Assembly: GCA_005239635.1 (NCBI GenBank)
Contig: SBBQ01000020.1
Location: 1 to 64,000, forward strand
Source of the DNA: Uliginosibacterium gangwonense
GTDB taxonomy: Bacteria > Pseudomonadota > Gammaproteobacteria > Burkholderiales > Rhodocyclaceae
Reading direction: 5' to 3'
Length of the DNA stretch: 64,000 bases
This document shows positions 1 to 10,997 of the stretch, piece by piece. A program made the translations under genes and the position numbers. Under the pieces are notes generated by a model. That model was given only the letters and a program-made list of their open reading frames with translations, did not search any database and had not been told where the DNA came from. Every line of letters begins with the position of its first letter. The first letter of the stretch is position 1.

Positions 1-1050
<1,050 letters not shown>

Positions 1051-1127
1051 TCATCCTGTCGGCAAGCAAGTGCGCTTTGCAATTGACCACTCGCGACAAT
1101 TTTGCCCATTCTGAACAAAAATCCAAC

Positions 1128-1157
1128 AAAAAAGGGAGGCTTCCGCCTCCCTTTTTT
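1128..1157 (-). terminator. Rho-independent terminator or attenuator between rplT and pheS
   Basis: A 7-bp GC stem GGGAGGC/GCCTCCC with a TTCC loop is flanked by six A and six T, so it works in both directions. It lies just after the rplT stop and 81 bases before the pheS start. It could end the infC-rpmI-rplT transcript or attenuate transcription into pheS. Confidence 0.85.
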
Positions 1158-1170
1158 CGATCGACCTAGC

Positions 1171-1530
1171 TTAGGCGGCTAGCTTGGCCTTGGCTTGATT
1201 TGCCAGGGCCGCAAATGCCGGCTTGTCGAACACGGCCAGATCAGCCAGCACCTTACGATCTACTTCGATCGCAGCGCGCTTCAGGCCGTTCATGAACGTG
1301 GAATAGGTCAGACCTACTTCACGTGCAGCTGCATTGATACGGGTGATCCACAGCTGACGGAATTGACGCTTACGTTGACGACGGTCACGATAGGCATATT
1401 GACCCGCCTTCATCACCGCCTGTTTGGCGATGCGATAAACGTTTTTACGACGGCCGCGGTAACCCTTGGCCTGATCCAGCACTTTTTTATGACGGGCACG
1501 TGCCGTTACACCGCGTTTTACTCTTGGCAT
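1171..1530 (-). CDS. rplT: 50S ribosomal protein L20
   Basis: A 119-residue basic protein that binds 23S rRNA early in 50S assembly. It starts [18 protein letters not shown] and has the L20 hallmark [19 protein letters not shown], both at the usual positions, and the length is typical. The start is preceded by AAGGAG at good spacing, 11 bases after rpmI. In other bacteria L20 represses its own operon by binding leader RNA. Confidence 0.98.
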   Translation of the reverse strand: MPRVKRGVTARARHKKVLDQAKGYRGRRKNVYRIAKQAVMKAGQYAYRDRRQRKRQFRQLWITRINAAAREVGLTYSTFMNGLKRAAIEVDRKVLADLAVFDKPAFAALANQAKAKLAA

Positions 1531-1541
1531 GTGTTATCTCC

Positions 1542-1739
1542 TTACGCGTACGGCAACATGGCGCGCACAGACTTCTCGTTGCTAGCATGAATTTCAGTCA
1601 TGCCGCGCAATTGGCGCTTCATCTTGGTGGTTTTCTTGGTCAGGATGTGACGCTTGAAAGCTTGCGAACGCTTGATCCCGCCGCCGGAGCGGACCAGGAA
1701 GCGCTTCGCGGCAGCCTTTTTGGTCTTCATCTTAGGCAT
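1542..1739 (-). CDS. rpmI: 50S ribosomal protein L35
   Basis: A 65-residue basic ribosomal protein starting [20 protein letters not shown], which is the L35 signature. GGAG lies seven bases upstream of the ATG. It sits between infC and rplT in the conserved order. The 208-base gap upstream of its start (1740-1947) has no gene but holds a long hairpin. Confidence 0.98.
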   Translation of the reverse strand: MPKMKTKKAAAKRFLVRSGGGIKRSQAFKRHILTKKTTKMKRQLRGMTEIHASNEKSVRAMLPYA

Positions 1740-1901
1740 GTCGCTACTCCATTATCTGTGATCGCAGGTGTCAGCCACCTCGGCTGCACTTGATGACCTG
1801 CCAACACTTGTTATGCCGAATCAATCCTCCGATTCAGCTATCGGGACCTACCCCCGCCATCCGACGCCACTTTTTTAAACAGCGCCAGTTGGGTACTGCA
1901 C

Positions 1902-1923
1902 AAACAATGCATGAGCATTGTTT
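1902..1923. promoter_or_regulatory. Perfect hairpin just downstream of infC
   Basis: AAACAATGC and GCATTGTTT flank a four-base loop, giving a perfect 9-bp stem 24 bases after the infC stop and 162 bases before the rpmI start. There is no long T-run after it on the transcribed strand, so it is a poor intrinsic terminator. In Escherichia coli the infC-rpmI region carries the L20 translational operator. A similar role here is inference only. Confidence 0.45.
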
Positions 1924-1947
1924 AAATTCTTTCGCTTAGTGCTTTTC

Positions 1948-2499
1948 TTAGTGCTTCTTCTTGTGCGGCGCTAGCACCATCACCATTTGGCGACCTTCAA
2001 GCTTGGGAAATTGCTCCACTGTTCCAAACTCTTCCAGATCAGCCTTCACACGTTCCAACAAGCGAATACCAAACTCTTGGTGAGCCATTTCACGACCACG
2101 GAAACGCAGTGTTATTTTGGTTTTGTCACCCTCTTGCAAAAAGCGAGTCAGATTGCGCAGCTTGATCTGATAGTCGCCCTCGTCGGTACCGGGGCGGAAT
2201 TTAATTTCCTTAACCTGTACCTGCTTTTGCTTGAGTTTGGCTTCGTGTGCCTTTTTGGATTCTTGGTATTTGAACTTACCGTAATCCATCACCTTGCAGA
2301 CAGGGGGCTTGGCAGTCGGCGCAATTTCCACCAGATCTAGTCCAGCCTCTTCAGACACCTGCAGTGCTTGCCGCACCGGCACCACACCTAATTGTTCCCC
2401 GTCCTCCCCAACCAACCGCACTTCAGGCGCGGTAATTTCATGGTTGATTCGCGTGGTTCTCTCTTCCTTCTTGGGAAGAGCTCTCTGCGGAATAGCGAT
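1948..2499 (-). CDS. infC: Translation initiation factor IF-3, probable ATC start
   Basis: IF-3 keeps the 30S subunit free and proofreads initiator tRNA. The IF3 N-domain hallmark [15 protein letters not shown] lies upstream of the first GTG (2421), so a start at that GTG would cut the domain. The frame is open back to a TGA at 2503-2505, and no ATG, GTG or TTG lies in between. The best start is ATC at 2499, nine bases after a GGAG at 2509-2512, giving 183 residues; ATT at 2493 is the alternative. Rare start codons in infC are established in E. coli (ATT), where IF-3 regulates its own translation through them. The C-domain is complete. thrS ends 38 bases upstream. Confidence 0.93.
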   Translation of the reverse strand: MAIPQRALPKKEERTTRINHEITAPEVRLVGEDGEQLGVVPVRQALQVSEEAGLDLVEIAPTAKPPVCKVMDYGKFKYQESKKAHEAKLKQKQVQVKEIKFRPGTDEGDYQIKLRNLTRFLQEGDKTKITLRFRGREMAHQEFGIRLLERVKADLEEFGTVEQFPKLEGRQMVMVLAPHKKKH

Positions 2500-2537
2500 G
2501 GTTCAAATCTCCGAAATTCAAAAAAACAGCCGTGCTG

Positions 2538-4448
2538 TTAGTTCTGGCGTTGAGACACCTCGGTCTTGAGGCGCTCAATCAAGTCTGACACCGACATGGA
2601 GCCAAGATCCTGACCACCACGAACTCGCACGGCCACCTGTTGCACTGCCATTTCTTTGTCACCTACGACAATCAGATACGGCAGCTTTTGCAAGCTATGT
2701 TCTCGAATTTTATAGCTAATTTTCTCATTACGCAAATCTGAATCGACCCGGAAACCAGCATCGCGCAGCATTTTTGCAACATTTTCGGCATATTCGGCCT
2801 GATTCTCAGTAATTGAGAGCACCACAGCCTGCTTGGGCGACAACCACAATGGGAATGCGCCCGAGAAGTTTTCGATCAAAATACCGGTAAAGCGCTCAAG
2901 CGAACCCAGTACGGCACGATGCAACATGACCGGACGTTTGCGCGAATTATCTTCAGCCACGTATTCGGCATTCAGGCGCTCTGGCAATACAAAGTCGAGC
3001 TGGATCGTGCCGCATTGCCATTGGCGACCAATGGCGTCTTTGATCTGGTATTCGATCTTAGGACCGTAGAACGCACCCTCACCCGGCAGCTCTTCCCATG
3101 TCATTCCTGAAGCACGCAAGGCTTCACGCAAGCCCTCTTCGGCGCGATCCCACACCTCGTCCGAGCCTGCTCGTTTTTCAGGACGGAGCGACAGCTTGAC
3201 GGCCACATCGGTAAAACCGAAATCGGTATACACCTTGAGCAACAGGCTGTTGAAAGCTTGTACTTCACTGCTGATTTGTTCTTCGGTACAGAAGATATGC
3301 GCATCGTCTTGCACAAAGCCGCGCACGCGCATCAAGCCGTGCAGCGCACCCGACGGTTCATTGCGGTGGCAAGAGCCAAACTCAGCCAAGCGCAATGGTA
3401 AATCGCGATAGGAATGCAGCGAGTTGTTGAAAATCTGCACATGGCCAGGGCAGTTCATGGGCTTCACCGCGTAGTCGCGCTTCTCCGACTCCGTGGTGAA
3501 CATGTTTTCGCGATAGTTTTCCCAGTGGCCAGATTTTTCCCACAACACGCGGTCCATCATGAGCGGCGTTTTAACTTCTTGGTAGCCATGCTCATCTAAG
3601 GTGCGGCGCATGTATTGCTCAATCTGCTGCCACAGCGTCCAACCCTTAGGATGCCAAAACACCATACCCGGTGCTTCGTCTTGCATGTGGAAGAGATCAA
3701 GCGTTTTGCCTAAGCGCCGATGGTCGCGCTTCTCGGCTTCTTCCAGCATGTGCAAATAGGCTTCTTGATCTTCCTTCTTGGCCCATGCCGTACCGTAAAT
3801 ACGTTGCAACTGCTCGTTTTTGGCATCTCCGCGCCAGTAAGCCCCTGCCACTTTCATCAACTTAAATACTTTGAGCTTGCCGGTAGACGGCACGTGCGGA
3901 CCACGGCACAAGTCGATGAAATCGCCTTCGCGGTAGAGCGATACATCTTCATTCGCCGGAATCGCTTGAATCAATTCGGCCTTGTAGTGCTCACCAATCG
4001 ACTTGAAAAAATCGACAGCCTTATCGCGTGACCACACTTCACGCGTCACCGGAAAGTCTTTCTTTGCCAATTCATTCATGCGCTTTTCGATCAGTTCCAG
4101 ATCTTCTGGCGAGAACGGACGCTTGAACGAAAAATCGTAGTAGAAGCCGTTGTCGATGACAGGGCCAATGGTCACTTGCGCTTCGGGAAATAGCTCTTTA
4201 ACGGCATAGGCCAACAAGTGCGCTGTTGAGTGGCGAATAATTTCGACGCCATCGGCGTCTTTGTCGGTCACAATCGCCAACTGCACATCCGATTCGATGC
4301 GGTAAGAGGTATCCACCAACTTGCCATCAACACGGCCAGCCAGCGCGGCTTTTGCCAATCCGGCACCGATTGAGGCGGCAACTTCTGCCACCGTCACAGC
4401 TTGCGGGTATTCGCGTACAGATTGGTCCGGCAGAGTAACTTTGATCAT
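2538..4448 (-). CDS. thrS: Threonyl-tRNA synthetase
   Basis: 636 residues, the family's normal length. Domains in order: TGS ([11 protein letters not shown], about 1-65), the editing domain ([16 protein letters not shown]), the class II catalytic core ([16 protein letters not shown]; zinc-site region [23 protein letters not shown]) and the C-terminal anticodon-binding domain. An upstream in-frame ATG at 4463 exists, but the ATG at 4448 has a GGAG six bases ahead and gives the family N-terminus, so I chose it. It heads the thrS-infC-rpmI-rplT operon. A hairpin lies 66 bases upstream. Confidence 0.97.
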   Translation of the reverse strand: MIKVTLPDQSVREYPQAVTVAEVAASIGAGLAKAALAGRVDGKLVDTSYRIESDVQLAIVTDKDADGVEIIRHSTAHLLAYAVKELFPEAQVTIGPVIDNGFYYDFSFKRPFSPEDLELIEKRMNELAKKDFPVTREVWSRDKAVDFFKSIGEHYKAELIQAIPANEDVSLYREGDFIDLCRGPHVPSTGKLKVFKLMKVAGAYWRGDAKNEQLQRIYGTAWAKKEDQEAYLHMLEEAEKRDHRRLGKTLDLFHMQDEAPGMVFWHPKGWTLWQQIEQYMRRTLDEHGYQEVKTPLMMDRVLWEKSGHWENYRENMFTTESEKRDYAVKPMNCPGHVQIFNNSLHSYRDLPLRLAEFGSCHRNEPSGALHGLMRVRGFVQDDAHIFCTEEQISSEVQAFNSLLLKVYTDFGFTDVAVKLSLRPEKRAGSDEVWDRAEEGLREALRASGMTWEELPGEGAFYGPKIEYQIKDAIGRQWQCGTIQLDFVLPERLNAEYVAEDNSRKRPVMLHRAVLGSLERFTGILIENFSGAFPLWLSPKQAVVLSITENQAEYAENVAKMLRDAGFRVDSDLRNEKISYKIREHSLQKLPYLIVVGDKEMAVQQVAVRVRGGQDLGSMSVSDLIERLKTEVSQRQN

Positions 4449-4513
4449 TTGCAGCTCCAGCATATTCAGCTAGTTTTAGCTTGGCGATCCGATACAAATC
4501 AGGATCTAGAAAC

Positions 4514-4543
4514 AAAAAAGTGCGGGCATGCCGCACTTTTTTG
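4514..4543. terminator. Bidirectional terminator between tRNA-Val and thrS
   Basis: GTGCGG and CCGCAC form a stem around GCATG, with a run of A before and T after. It lies downstream of the leftward tRNA-Val gene and upstream of thrS, so it probably ends the tRNA transcript. Confidence 0.85.
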
Positions 4544-4703
4544 TTAGAACGCTGCACAGATTGCGCAGACGTGGAAAGGTGTGGGCTCGACCCGAAACGT
4601 CGTTAAACGATTACGCTCCAAGTTCGCGGTGTCATAACCACTGGCCCTCGCCCTTTCTGGAATATTGTCCGATGGTGGCTTGTTTGCCGATCACCCATGT
4701 GGG

Positions 4704-4780
<77 letters not shown>

Positions 4781-4942
4781 GTCGAGCCGCGCATTATAGC
4801 GACTTCACGTTTTGAGACAAGCCCCCGAGCACCTTTTGAGCGCCATTTAGCCCTCTGAATCGAACAAAACAAGGCTAAGCGTGATTCATCACACGCTCAT
4901 CGAGCATGATTTACAACATACAGAAGTTAACAGCTTACGTGC

Positions 4943-5734
4943 CTATAGTGCCGGCCAAGCATCGCGATATTCAATCCAATGCGCAGCAGACTGCTGTGCC
5001 AGCCAATCTCGCACGCCCTGTTCTGTGGCTTGATGTTCTTCTCGACTGAGCACACCACGCATGAGTTGGTAGCGCAGATACACCAAATAGGTGTTCATCA
5101 CATCGGTTTCGCAGTAGTCACGAATTTCTTGTAGCCGGCCTTGTTGAAACGTATCCCAAACTTTGGAACCGTCCATACCCAGCTTGCCGGGAAAGCCGCA
5201 AATCTTTGCCAATTCATCAAGCGGCGCATTTGCACGCGGCTGATAGAGTGCCAACACATCCATCAAGTCGGTATGTCGACTGTGATAACGACTCAGGTAA
5301 TTGTTCCATTTGAACTCACGCGCATCCGCGTAATCGCCCTCGCCTGTTTCCCAATAGCGCGGTGCGGCAACACAGTGTTTGAGTCCGCGGTAATGCAGCA
5401 CTTGTAAGTCAAATCCACCACCGTTCCAACTCACGAGGGTAGGCGTGTATTTATCGATGCCATCAAAGAAACGCTGGATGATGGCGCCTTCGTTCATCTG
5501 CGGCTCGGCCATGGAGAACACGCGCAGTTGCCCGGCCTCCGCCAACACACACGAGATGGCGACAACACGCTGCAAATGCAGCGGCAGAAAATCGGTGCCA
5601 TGACTTGCGCGGCGTTTTTGAAAGGCAAATTCAGCGACCTCAGCATCCGCCAATTCATTGCCTAAGCCATGCAAATTACGCAAGCCTGCAATATCGGGAA
5701 TCGTTTCAATATCGAACACCAGCGTAGCAGCCAT
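4943..5734 (-). CDS. Predicted 3'-5' exonuclease, PolB-like
   Basis: 263 residues of the DEDD exonuclease family related to DNA polymerase B proofreading domains. It begins MAATLVFDIETIPD, where DIE supplies the first catalytic acidic pair. SWNGGGFDLQVLHYR carries the second-region Asp, and YCETDVMNTYLVYLR carries the third-motif acidic residue. AGGAG lies six bases before the ATG at 5734; an upstream in-frame start would run into cysM. It lies 31 bases after cysM, so cotranscription is likely. A role in DNA repair is inferred from the family. No polymerase domain is attached. Confidence 0.85.
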   Translation of the reverse strand: MAATLVFDIETIPDIAGLRNLHGLGNELADAEVAEFAFQKRRASHGTDFLPLHLQRVVAISCVLAEAGQLRVFSMAEPQMNEGAIIQRFFDGIDKYTPTLVSWNGGGFDLQVLHYRGLKHCVAAPRYWETGEGDYADAREFKWNNYLSRYHSRHTDLMDVLALYQPRANAPLDELAKICGFPGKLGMDGSKVWDTFQQGRLQEIRDYCETDVMNTYLVYLRYQLMRGVLSREEHQATEQGVRDWLAQQSAAHWIEYRDAWPAL

Positions 5735-5765
5735 GCGCGACTCCTGTTGTTGTCTATTGATTGAG

Positions 5766-6686
5766 TTAGGCGGGAAACACGCCGGTCGATAAGTAGCGAT
5801 CGCCACGGTCGCATACGATACTCACGATTACGGCGTTTTCAAGTTGTTTGGCAATGCGCAGCGCCACGGCCAGCGCGCCACCAGAACTAATGCCGGCAAA
5901 AATACCTTCTTCACGCGCCATGCGACGGGTCATTTCTTCTGCATCAGACTGACTCACATATTCCAGCTGATCGACTTGTTGCGCGTTATAAATGCGCGGC
6001 AAGTAAGCTTCGGGCCATTTACGAATCCCCGGAATTTGCGAGCCTTCTTCCGGCTGGCAGCCCACAATGCGAATCGCAGGATTCTGTTCTTTAAGGTAAC
6101 GCGATGTGCCCATGATGGTGCCGGTGGTGCCCATGCTCGACACAAAATGCGTAATCGTGCCGGCCGTGTCACGCCAAATTTCAGGGCCTGTACCGTGGTA
6201 ATGCGCAAGCGGATTATCGCCATTGGCAAACTGGTCCAGAATAATGCCCTTGCCTTCATCGCGCATACATTCAGCCACGTCGCGCGCCATTTCCATGCCG
6301 CCTTCGCGTGGCGTTAACACCAACTCAGCGCCAAATGCGCGCATGGTCTGACGACGTTCAACACTCTGGTTTTCTGGCATCACCAAAATCATGTGGTAAC
6401 CACGCATCGCCGCCGCCATTGCCAATGCAATACCCGTGTTGCCAGACGTTGCCTCGATTAAGGTATCACCCGGTTTAATATCACCACGCGCCTCAGCACG
6501 CATCACCATCGACAGCGCAGGTCGATCTTTTACTGAGCCCGCAGGGTTATTGCCTTCCAACTTAACCAAAATCACATTGCCGCGCGCATCGTTGTGTTCG
6601 CCCGGAATACGTTTGAGTCTGACCAGCGGCGTATTGCCAACGAAATCTTCTAACGTATTGAACTTCACTTTTTGTTGCGTACTCAT
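5766..6686 (-). CDS. cysM: Cysteine synthase B (O-acetylserine sulfhydrylase)
   Basis: 306 residues of the PLP-dependent fold II family that makes cysteine from O-acetylserine and sulfide or thiosulfate. EGNNPAGSVKDR holds the PLP-lysine, and EATSGNTGIALAM is the substrate loop. SSMGTTGTIMGTSRYLKEQN is the CysM-type phosphate-binding segment, which favours CysM over CysK. It sits between the ComEA-like gene and the exonuclease. Confidence 0.94.
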   Translation of the reverse strand: MSTQQKVKFNTLEDFVGNTPLVRLKRIPGEHNDARGNVILVKLEGNNPAGSVKDRPALSMVMRAEARGDIKPGDTLIEATSGNTGIALAMAAAMRGYHMILVMPENQSVERRQTMRAFGAELVLTPREGGMEMARDVAECMRDEGKGIILDQFANGDNPLAHYHGTGPEIWRDTAGTITHFVSSMGTTGTIMGTSRYLKEQNPAIRIVGCQPEEGSQIPGIRKWPEAYLPRIYNAQQVDQLEYVSQSDAEEMTRRMAREEGIFAGISSGGALAVALRIAKQLENAVIVSIVCDRGDRYLSTGVFPA

Positions 6687-6732
6687 AATTGATGCGTGCT
6701 TAAAGTTATGTAGCGCAATTGGCTAACTCGAT

Positions 6733-7536
6733 TTAGGGTTTGGGCCCGGCGGGTTTAGGTGGCGCACCCGCTGAACTTACAGGAGTAGTTGAAGTGGCAG
6801 GTGCGCCAGCGGGTGCGGGAATGCCCGACGGCTTAGGCGGTGCGCTGGACGAGGCCGCCGCCGGTGCAGGTCCGCCTGCCGGACGCGGTGTGTCTGCTGC
6901 AGTTGCCCCAGAAGGCCCACCGGCTGGTTTAGGTACGGGGGCTGGGCCGCCCGCAGGCGCAGATGGCGGCGGTGCTGAAGATGAAGTTGCGGCGGTAGGT
7001 GCAGAAGTTGAAGCCGGTATGGACGCATGCGGTTTTGCCGTGGGGGCAGGTACATCAGCTGGTACATTGTTTACGTTAGATGTGCCTGTTTGGCGTTGTT
7101 TGCCAATAAACCAAAAAGCCACGCCGCCAAGCACCAACAACGCCAATACAATCTTGCCCCAGGGCAAACCAGATGAGGTTGTAGCAGCTGCGTTTGGTGT
7201 CGATACTGAATTCGATACAGAGGTCGGCACCGAGGGCGACGTTGAGCCGTTAGACGTTGTACTCGGCGCCGCGGCGCTTGAATCAACCGTAAAGCTCAGC
7301 TGCCCTTTCAGCTCCTGCAAAGTTTTATCGCCAATCCCTTTAACGCGACCTAAATCTTCCAGTGATTTAAACGGGCCGTTGGCAGTGCGATCTTCCACAA
7401 TTGCATGTGCCTTGCCCGGGCCAATGCCAGGCAACTGCTCAATTTCAGACTGGGCAGCGGTATTGATATTCACCTTGGCCCACACCAATGTAGTGCTCAG
7501 CAGAAACAATAAGATGCTACGCATAATCAGTTTCAT
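6733..7536 (-). CDS. ComEA-like helix-hairpin-helix protein with a membrane segment and Ala/Pro-rich tail
   Basis: 267 residues. A signal peptide (MKLIMRSILLFLLSTTLVWA) is followed at once by a ComEA-type helix-hairpin-helix DNA-binding domain (VNINTAAQSEIEQLPGIGPG through VKGIGDKTLQELKGQL, about 22-85). A Ser/Thr-rich linker, a hydrophobic segment (GKIVLALLVLGGVAFWFIG) and a tail of about 115 residues of Ala, Pro, Gly and Ser follow. ComEA pulls DNA into the periplasm during natural transformation. Usual ComEA proteins end with the hairpin domain, so the membrane segment and tail after it are odd. The start at 7536 gives a clean signal peptide. A TTGCCAAT-type repeat lies 11 bases upstream of it. 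Confidence 0.8.
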   Translation of the reverse strand: MKLIMRSILLFLLSTTLVWAKVNINTAAQSEIEQLPGIGPGKAHAIVEDRTANGPFKSLEDLGRVKGIGDKTLQELKGQLSFTVDSSAAAPSTTSNGSTSPSVPTSVSNSVSTPNAAATTSSGLPWGKIVLALLVLGGVAFWFIGKQRQTGTSNVNNVPADVPAPTAKPHASIPASTSAPTAATSSSAPPPSAPAGGPAPVPKPAGGPSGATAADTPRPAGGPAPAAASSSAPPKPSGIPAPAGAPATSTTPVSSAGAPPKPAGPKP

Positions 7537-7604
7537 GGTGGCTCCGATTGGCAATCGTGATATCGAAAAACAAACAAGACACCTCGTCGGCGCCCCAGCA
7601 GCAA

Positions 7605-8597
7605 TTATTTATTTAACAGTCGCGCTACGTAGTCAGACACGCCCTGTCCTACATCTGCAAAAGGCTGGTCATACCCAATCTGACGCAACTGGGTGATGTC
7701 TGCTTGGGTATAGCTTTGGTACTTACCCTTGAGCGCATCGGGAAACGGAATGTATTCCAGAATGCCTTGTGCAATCATTTGATCTAACGTAAGCGCACTT
7801 TCACCCCAAGCTGAACGGCACGCGTTAACAGTTGCCACGGCAACATCATTAAAAGGCTGCGCCTTGCCTGTGCCAAGATTGAAAATGCCAGACTTGTCTG
7901 GGTTGTCCAAGAACCACAGATTGACCTTCACCACATCATCGACATAAACAAAATCGCGTGTGTGGCCACCATTACTGTAGCCATCGTATTCACCAAACAA
8001 TTTCACTTTGCCTTCAGCTTGAAACTGATTGAAGTGATGAAAGGCGACAGAGGCCATACGGCCTTTGTGCTGCTCTTTTGGACCGTAGACATTGAAGTAG
8101 CGGAATCCCGCAATCTGCGCAGTGCGATTGGCAAAACGCTGGCGCACAATTTGATCAAACAAAAATTTTGAATAGCCATACACGTTCAACGGCGCTTCAA
8201 ATTCACGCGACTCACGAAACACAGTACTACCGCCATACACCGCTGCTGAAGAGGCGTAGAGCAAGGGTATGCCTTCTTGCTGACAGTAATCGAGCAGCGT
8301 CATGGAATAACGATAGTTATTTTCCATCATGTACTGGCCGTTGTGCTCCATGGTGTCGGAACACGCACCTTGGTGCAGCACGGCATCGACTAGGCCATCA
8401 AAATCACCCGCCACAAGACGATCAATAAATTCGTGCTTGTCTAGGTAATCAGTGATTTCACAATCTACTAGATTGCGAAACTTGTCACCCTTGGTGAGAT
8501 TATCGACCGCAATGATGTCGCGTTCACCGCGTGCATTAAGTGCACGCACGAGATTAGAGCCAATAAAGCCCGCTGCACCCGTCACAATAATCGTCAT
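7605..8597 (-). CDS. hldD: ADP-L-glycero-D-manno-heptose 6-epimerase
   Basis: 330 residues of the extended SDR family. It epimerises the heptose nucleotide used for the LPS inner core. The Rossmann motif [11 protein letters not shown] is at the N-terminus and the catalytic YGYSK follows mid-protein. The HldD features [20 protein letters not shown] and [12 protein letters not shown] are present. The ATG at 8597 fits the family N-terminus [11 protein letters not shown]. It lies downstream of hldA in one LPS-core operon. Confidence 0.95.
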   Translation of the reverse strand: MTIIVTGAAGFIGSNLVRALNARGERDIIAVDNLTKGDKFRNLVDCEITDYLDKHEFIDRLVAGDFDGLVDAVLHQGACSDTMEHNGQYMMENNYRYSMTLLDYCQQEGIPLLYASSAAVYGGSTVFRESREFEAPLNVYGYSKFLFDQIVRQRFANRTAQIAGFRYFNVYGPKEQHKGRMASVAFHHFNQFQAEGKVKLFGEYDGYSNGGHTRDFVYVDDVVKVNLWFLDNPDKSGIFNLGTGKAQPFNDVAVATVNACRSAWGESALTLDQMIAQGILEYIPFPDALKGKYQSYTQADITQLRQIGYDQPFADVGQGVSDYVARLLNK

Positions 8598-8661
8598 TTC
8601 ATTTTCTCCATCACGCACGCGCTCTTATGCGCGCTCTTACGTGCACACCAACACGCGCTCG

Positions 8662-9579
8662 CTAGGCTAATGCGCGCGCCAGTTCTTCGCGGTTACAAAC
8701 CGCAGTACCCAACTTGCCCACTACCACCCCCGCAGCTCGATTGGCAAGACGCATAGCTTGTTCCATGCTGCTACCACTGGCTAGCATTACCGCGAGCGTC
8801 GCAATCACTGTGTCGCCTGCGCCCGAAACATCAAACACTTCGCGCGCTTGTGCCGGCTCGTGCGAGTTGGTATCGGCAAACAGTGTCATACCCTCTTCTG
8901 AACGTGTGAGTAGCAACGCTTGCAAGCCCAATTTTTCACGCAGGGTTTGAACACGTTGCTGTAGGTCGGCTTCGTTTTCCCAGCGGCCCACCACTTCACG
9001 CAATTCAGCGCGATTGGGGGTGAGTATGGTTGCGCCGGCATAACGTGCGTAATCGTCACCTTTTGGATCGACCAACACTGGCTTGTTGTGCGCACGCGCC
9101 ATGCGAATCATCTCGCCAATGTGCGTCAGGCCGCCCTTGCCGTAGTCAGACAAAATGACGATGTCGCAATCTGGCAAACGACGTTCGTATTCACTGAGCT
9201 TGGTGCGCAACACTTCGTGGGTCGGTTGATTTTCAAAATCAACCCGTAGCATTTGTTGCTGGCGTGCAAGTACACGTAGTTTGATGGTGGTCGATAAATG
9301 TTCGTCTGTGTGCAGACTACTATCGACGCCTTCTTTTTCCATCAGGCGCAGCAATGCCTGTCCTGCTTCATCGGCCCCCACAACAGAAAGTAGTGAAGTA
9401 CGCGCACCGAGCGCGGCCGCATTACGCGCAACGTTGGCTGCACCACCCGGACGCTCTTCTGTGCGCTCAACTTTCACAACAGGTACGGGTGCCTCAGGCG
9501 AAATACGCGCCGCATCGCCAAACCAATACCGGTCGAGCATGACATCGCCTACAACCAAAACACGGGCGTTGCTGGTCAT
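8662..9579 (-). CDS. hldA: D-beta-D-heptose 7-phosphate kinase (single-domain)
   Basis: 305 residues of the PfkB/ribokinase family that phosphorylates heptose 7-phosphate at C1 in ADP-heptose synthesis. It has RPGGAANVARNAAALG near the N-terminus and the catalytic DVSGAGDTVIATLA near the end. The adenylyltransferase domain that E. coli HldE carries is absent, so that step must be encoded elsewhere. I chose the ATG at 9579 (GGAA six bases upstream); in-frame starts at 9612 (GTG) and 9606 are possible and would overlap ugd. Confidence 0.92.
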   Translation of the reverse strand: MTSNARVLVVGDVMLDRYWFGDAARISPEAPVPVVKVERTEERPGGAANVARNAAALGARTSLLSVVGADEAGQALLRLMEKEGVDSSLHTDEHLSTTIKLRVLARQQQMLRVDFENQPTHEVLRTKLSEYERRLPDCDIVILSDYGKGGLTHIGEMIRMARAHNKPVLVDPKGDDYARYAGATILTPNRAELREVVGRWENEADLQQRVQTLREKLGLQALLLTRSEEGMTLFADTNSHEPAQAREVFDVSGAGDTVIATLAVMLASGSSMEQAMRLANRAAGVVVGKLGTAVCNREELARALA

Positions 9580-9608
9580 TGGCAATTCCATGTTATACAG
9601 GCTCATGC

Positions 9609-10952
9609 TCACTTGCCCGAACTGGAAGCTTGCTTGCGGCCAATGGCGTAGTACTCAAGCCCTGCTGCAGAAACTTGTGCCGGATCGTACAAATTGCGTC
9701 CATCAATCACGACGGGGCTATTAAGCGATCCGCGTACTGCATCGAAATCGGGACTGCGGAATTCTTTCCACTCGGTCACAATCAGCAGTGCGTCAGCACC
9801 TTTCAACGCATCCATTGGGCGCTGCACAAATCTCACGCGATCATCGTGTCCCATTAGGCGGCGCGCTTCATCCATTGCGACCGGATCATAGGCCACCACG
9901 GTTGCGCCACGCGCCAAAAGCTCGTCAATAATCACGCGGCTGGGGGCTTCACGCATATCGTCAGTGTTGGGCTTAAATGCCAAACCCCACATCGCAAAAC
10001 GCTTGCCTGCTAAGTCTTTGCCAAAGCGTTTTTCAACCTTGCCAACTAATACATGCTTTTGGCGTTCATTGGCTTCTTCAACCGCTTTCAACACGCTTAA
10101 ATCAAATGCGTTGTCATTCGCGGTTTTGATCAGTGCTTTAACGTCCTTTGGAAAGCAAGAGCCGCCATAGCCGCAACCTGAGTACAAAAAGTGATAGCCA
10201 ATGCGCGGATCTGAACCAATACCCTGACGCACCAGCTCAATATCAGCACCCAGCTTTTCGGCCAAGTTTGCCAATTCGTTCATGAAGGAAATACGCGTTG
10301 CGAGCATGGCATTCGCGGCGTACTTGGTGAGCTCGGCAGAGCGTACATCCATCACCAACAGCTTTTCATGGTTACGTTGGAACGGCGAGTACAACTGGCG
10401 CATTAGTTCAACTGCACGTGGATCATCCGCCCCCACCACGATTCGGTCAGGGCGCATGAAGTCATCAACAGCTGCGCCCTCTTTGAGAAACTCAGGATTT
10501 GAAACAACCGCAAACTCGTGTGTTGCCCCACGCGCTTTGAGTTCTTCTGCCACGGCTGCTCGCACTTTGTCTGCGGTGCCAACGGGTACGGTTGATTTGT
10601 CGACAACCACACGATAACCGTTCATGTTGCGGCCAATATTGCGTGCAGCAGCGACAACATATTGCAGGTCAGCTGAGCCGTCTTCATCAGGCGGTGTACC
10701 GACCGCAATGAATTGAATCGTGCCGAACTCAGCAGCCTCCACCACATCCGTTGTAAAGCGCAGGCGACCTGCTTCAACATTACGACGAACAACCGCATCT
10801 AACCCCGGCTCGTGGATTGGTATACCGCCTTCTTTGAGAATACGAATCTTGTTTGGATCAACGTCTAGACACAAGACGTCGTTGCCGACTTCGGCTAAAC
10901 ACGCTCCACTCACCAAACCAACATAGCCGGTACCGACCACAGTAATTTTCAT
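9609..10952 (-). CDS. ugd: UDP-glucose 6-dehydrogenase
   Basis: 447 residues. It oxidises UDP-glucose to UDP-glucuronate for polysaccharide or LPS synthesis. The N-terminal NAD-binding motif is [17 protein letters not shown], the catalytic cysteine lies in [12 protein letters not shown], and the C-terminal UDP-binding domain has [17 protein letters not shown]. Length and motifs are complete. It lies between lapB and hldA, so it is probably part of the envelope operon. Confidence 0.96.
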   Translation of the reverse strand: MKITVVGTGYVGLVSGACLAEVGNDVLCLDVDPNKIRILKEGGIPIHEPGLDAVVRRNVEAGRLRFTTDVVEAAEFGTIQFIAVGTPPDEDGSADLQYVVAAARNIGRNMNGYRVVVDKSTVPVGTADKVRAAVAEELKARGATHEFAVVSNPEFLKEGAAVDDFMRPDRIVVGADDPRAVELMRQLYSPFQRNHEKLLVMDVRSAELTKYAANAMLATRISFMNELANLAEKLGADIELVRQGIGSDPRIGYHFLYSGCGYGGSCFPKDVKALIKTANDNAFDLSVLKAVEEANERQKHVLVGKVEKRFGKDLAGKRFAMWGLAFKPNTDDMREAPSRVIIDELLARGATVVAYDPVAMDEARRLMGHDDRVRFVQRPMDALKGADALLIVTEWKEFRSPDFDAVRGSLNSPVVIDGRNLYDPAQVSAAGLEYYAIGRKQASSSGK

Positions 10953-10997
10953 ATCTCGATTTCCGCTGATAAACCGTTTGTCATTCTGCCGACACCA

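Noticed and set aside
6740-7696. A 318-codon rightward open frame opposite the ComEA-like gene
   Set aside because: It is the mirror of an Ala/Pro-rich, GC-rich coding tail and has no recognisable domain or ribosome site.
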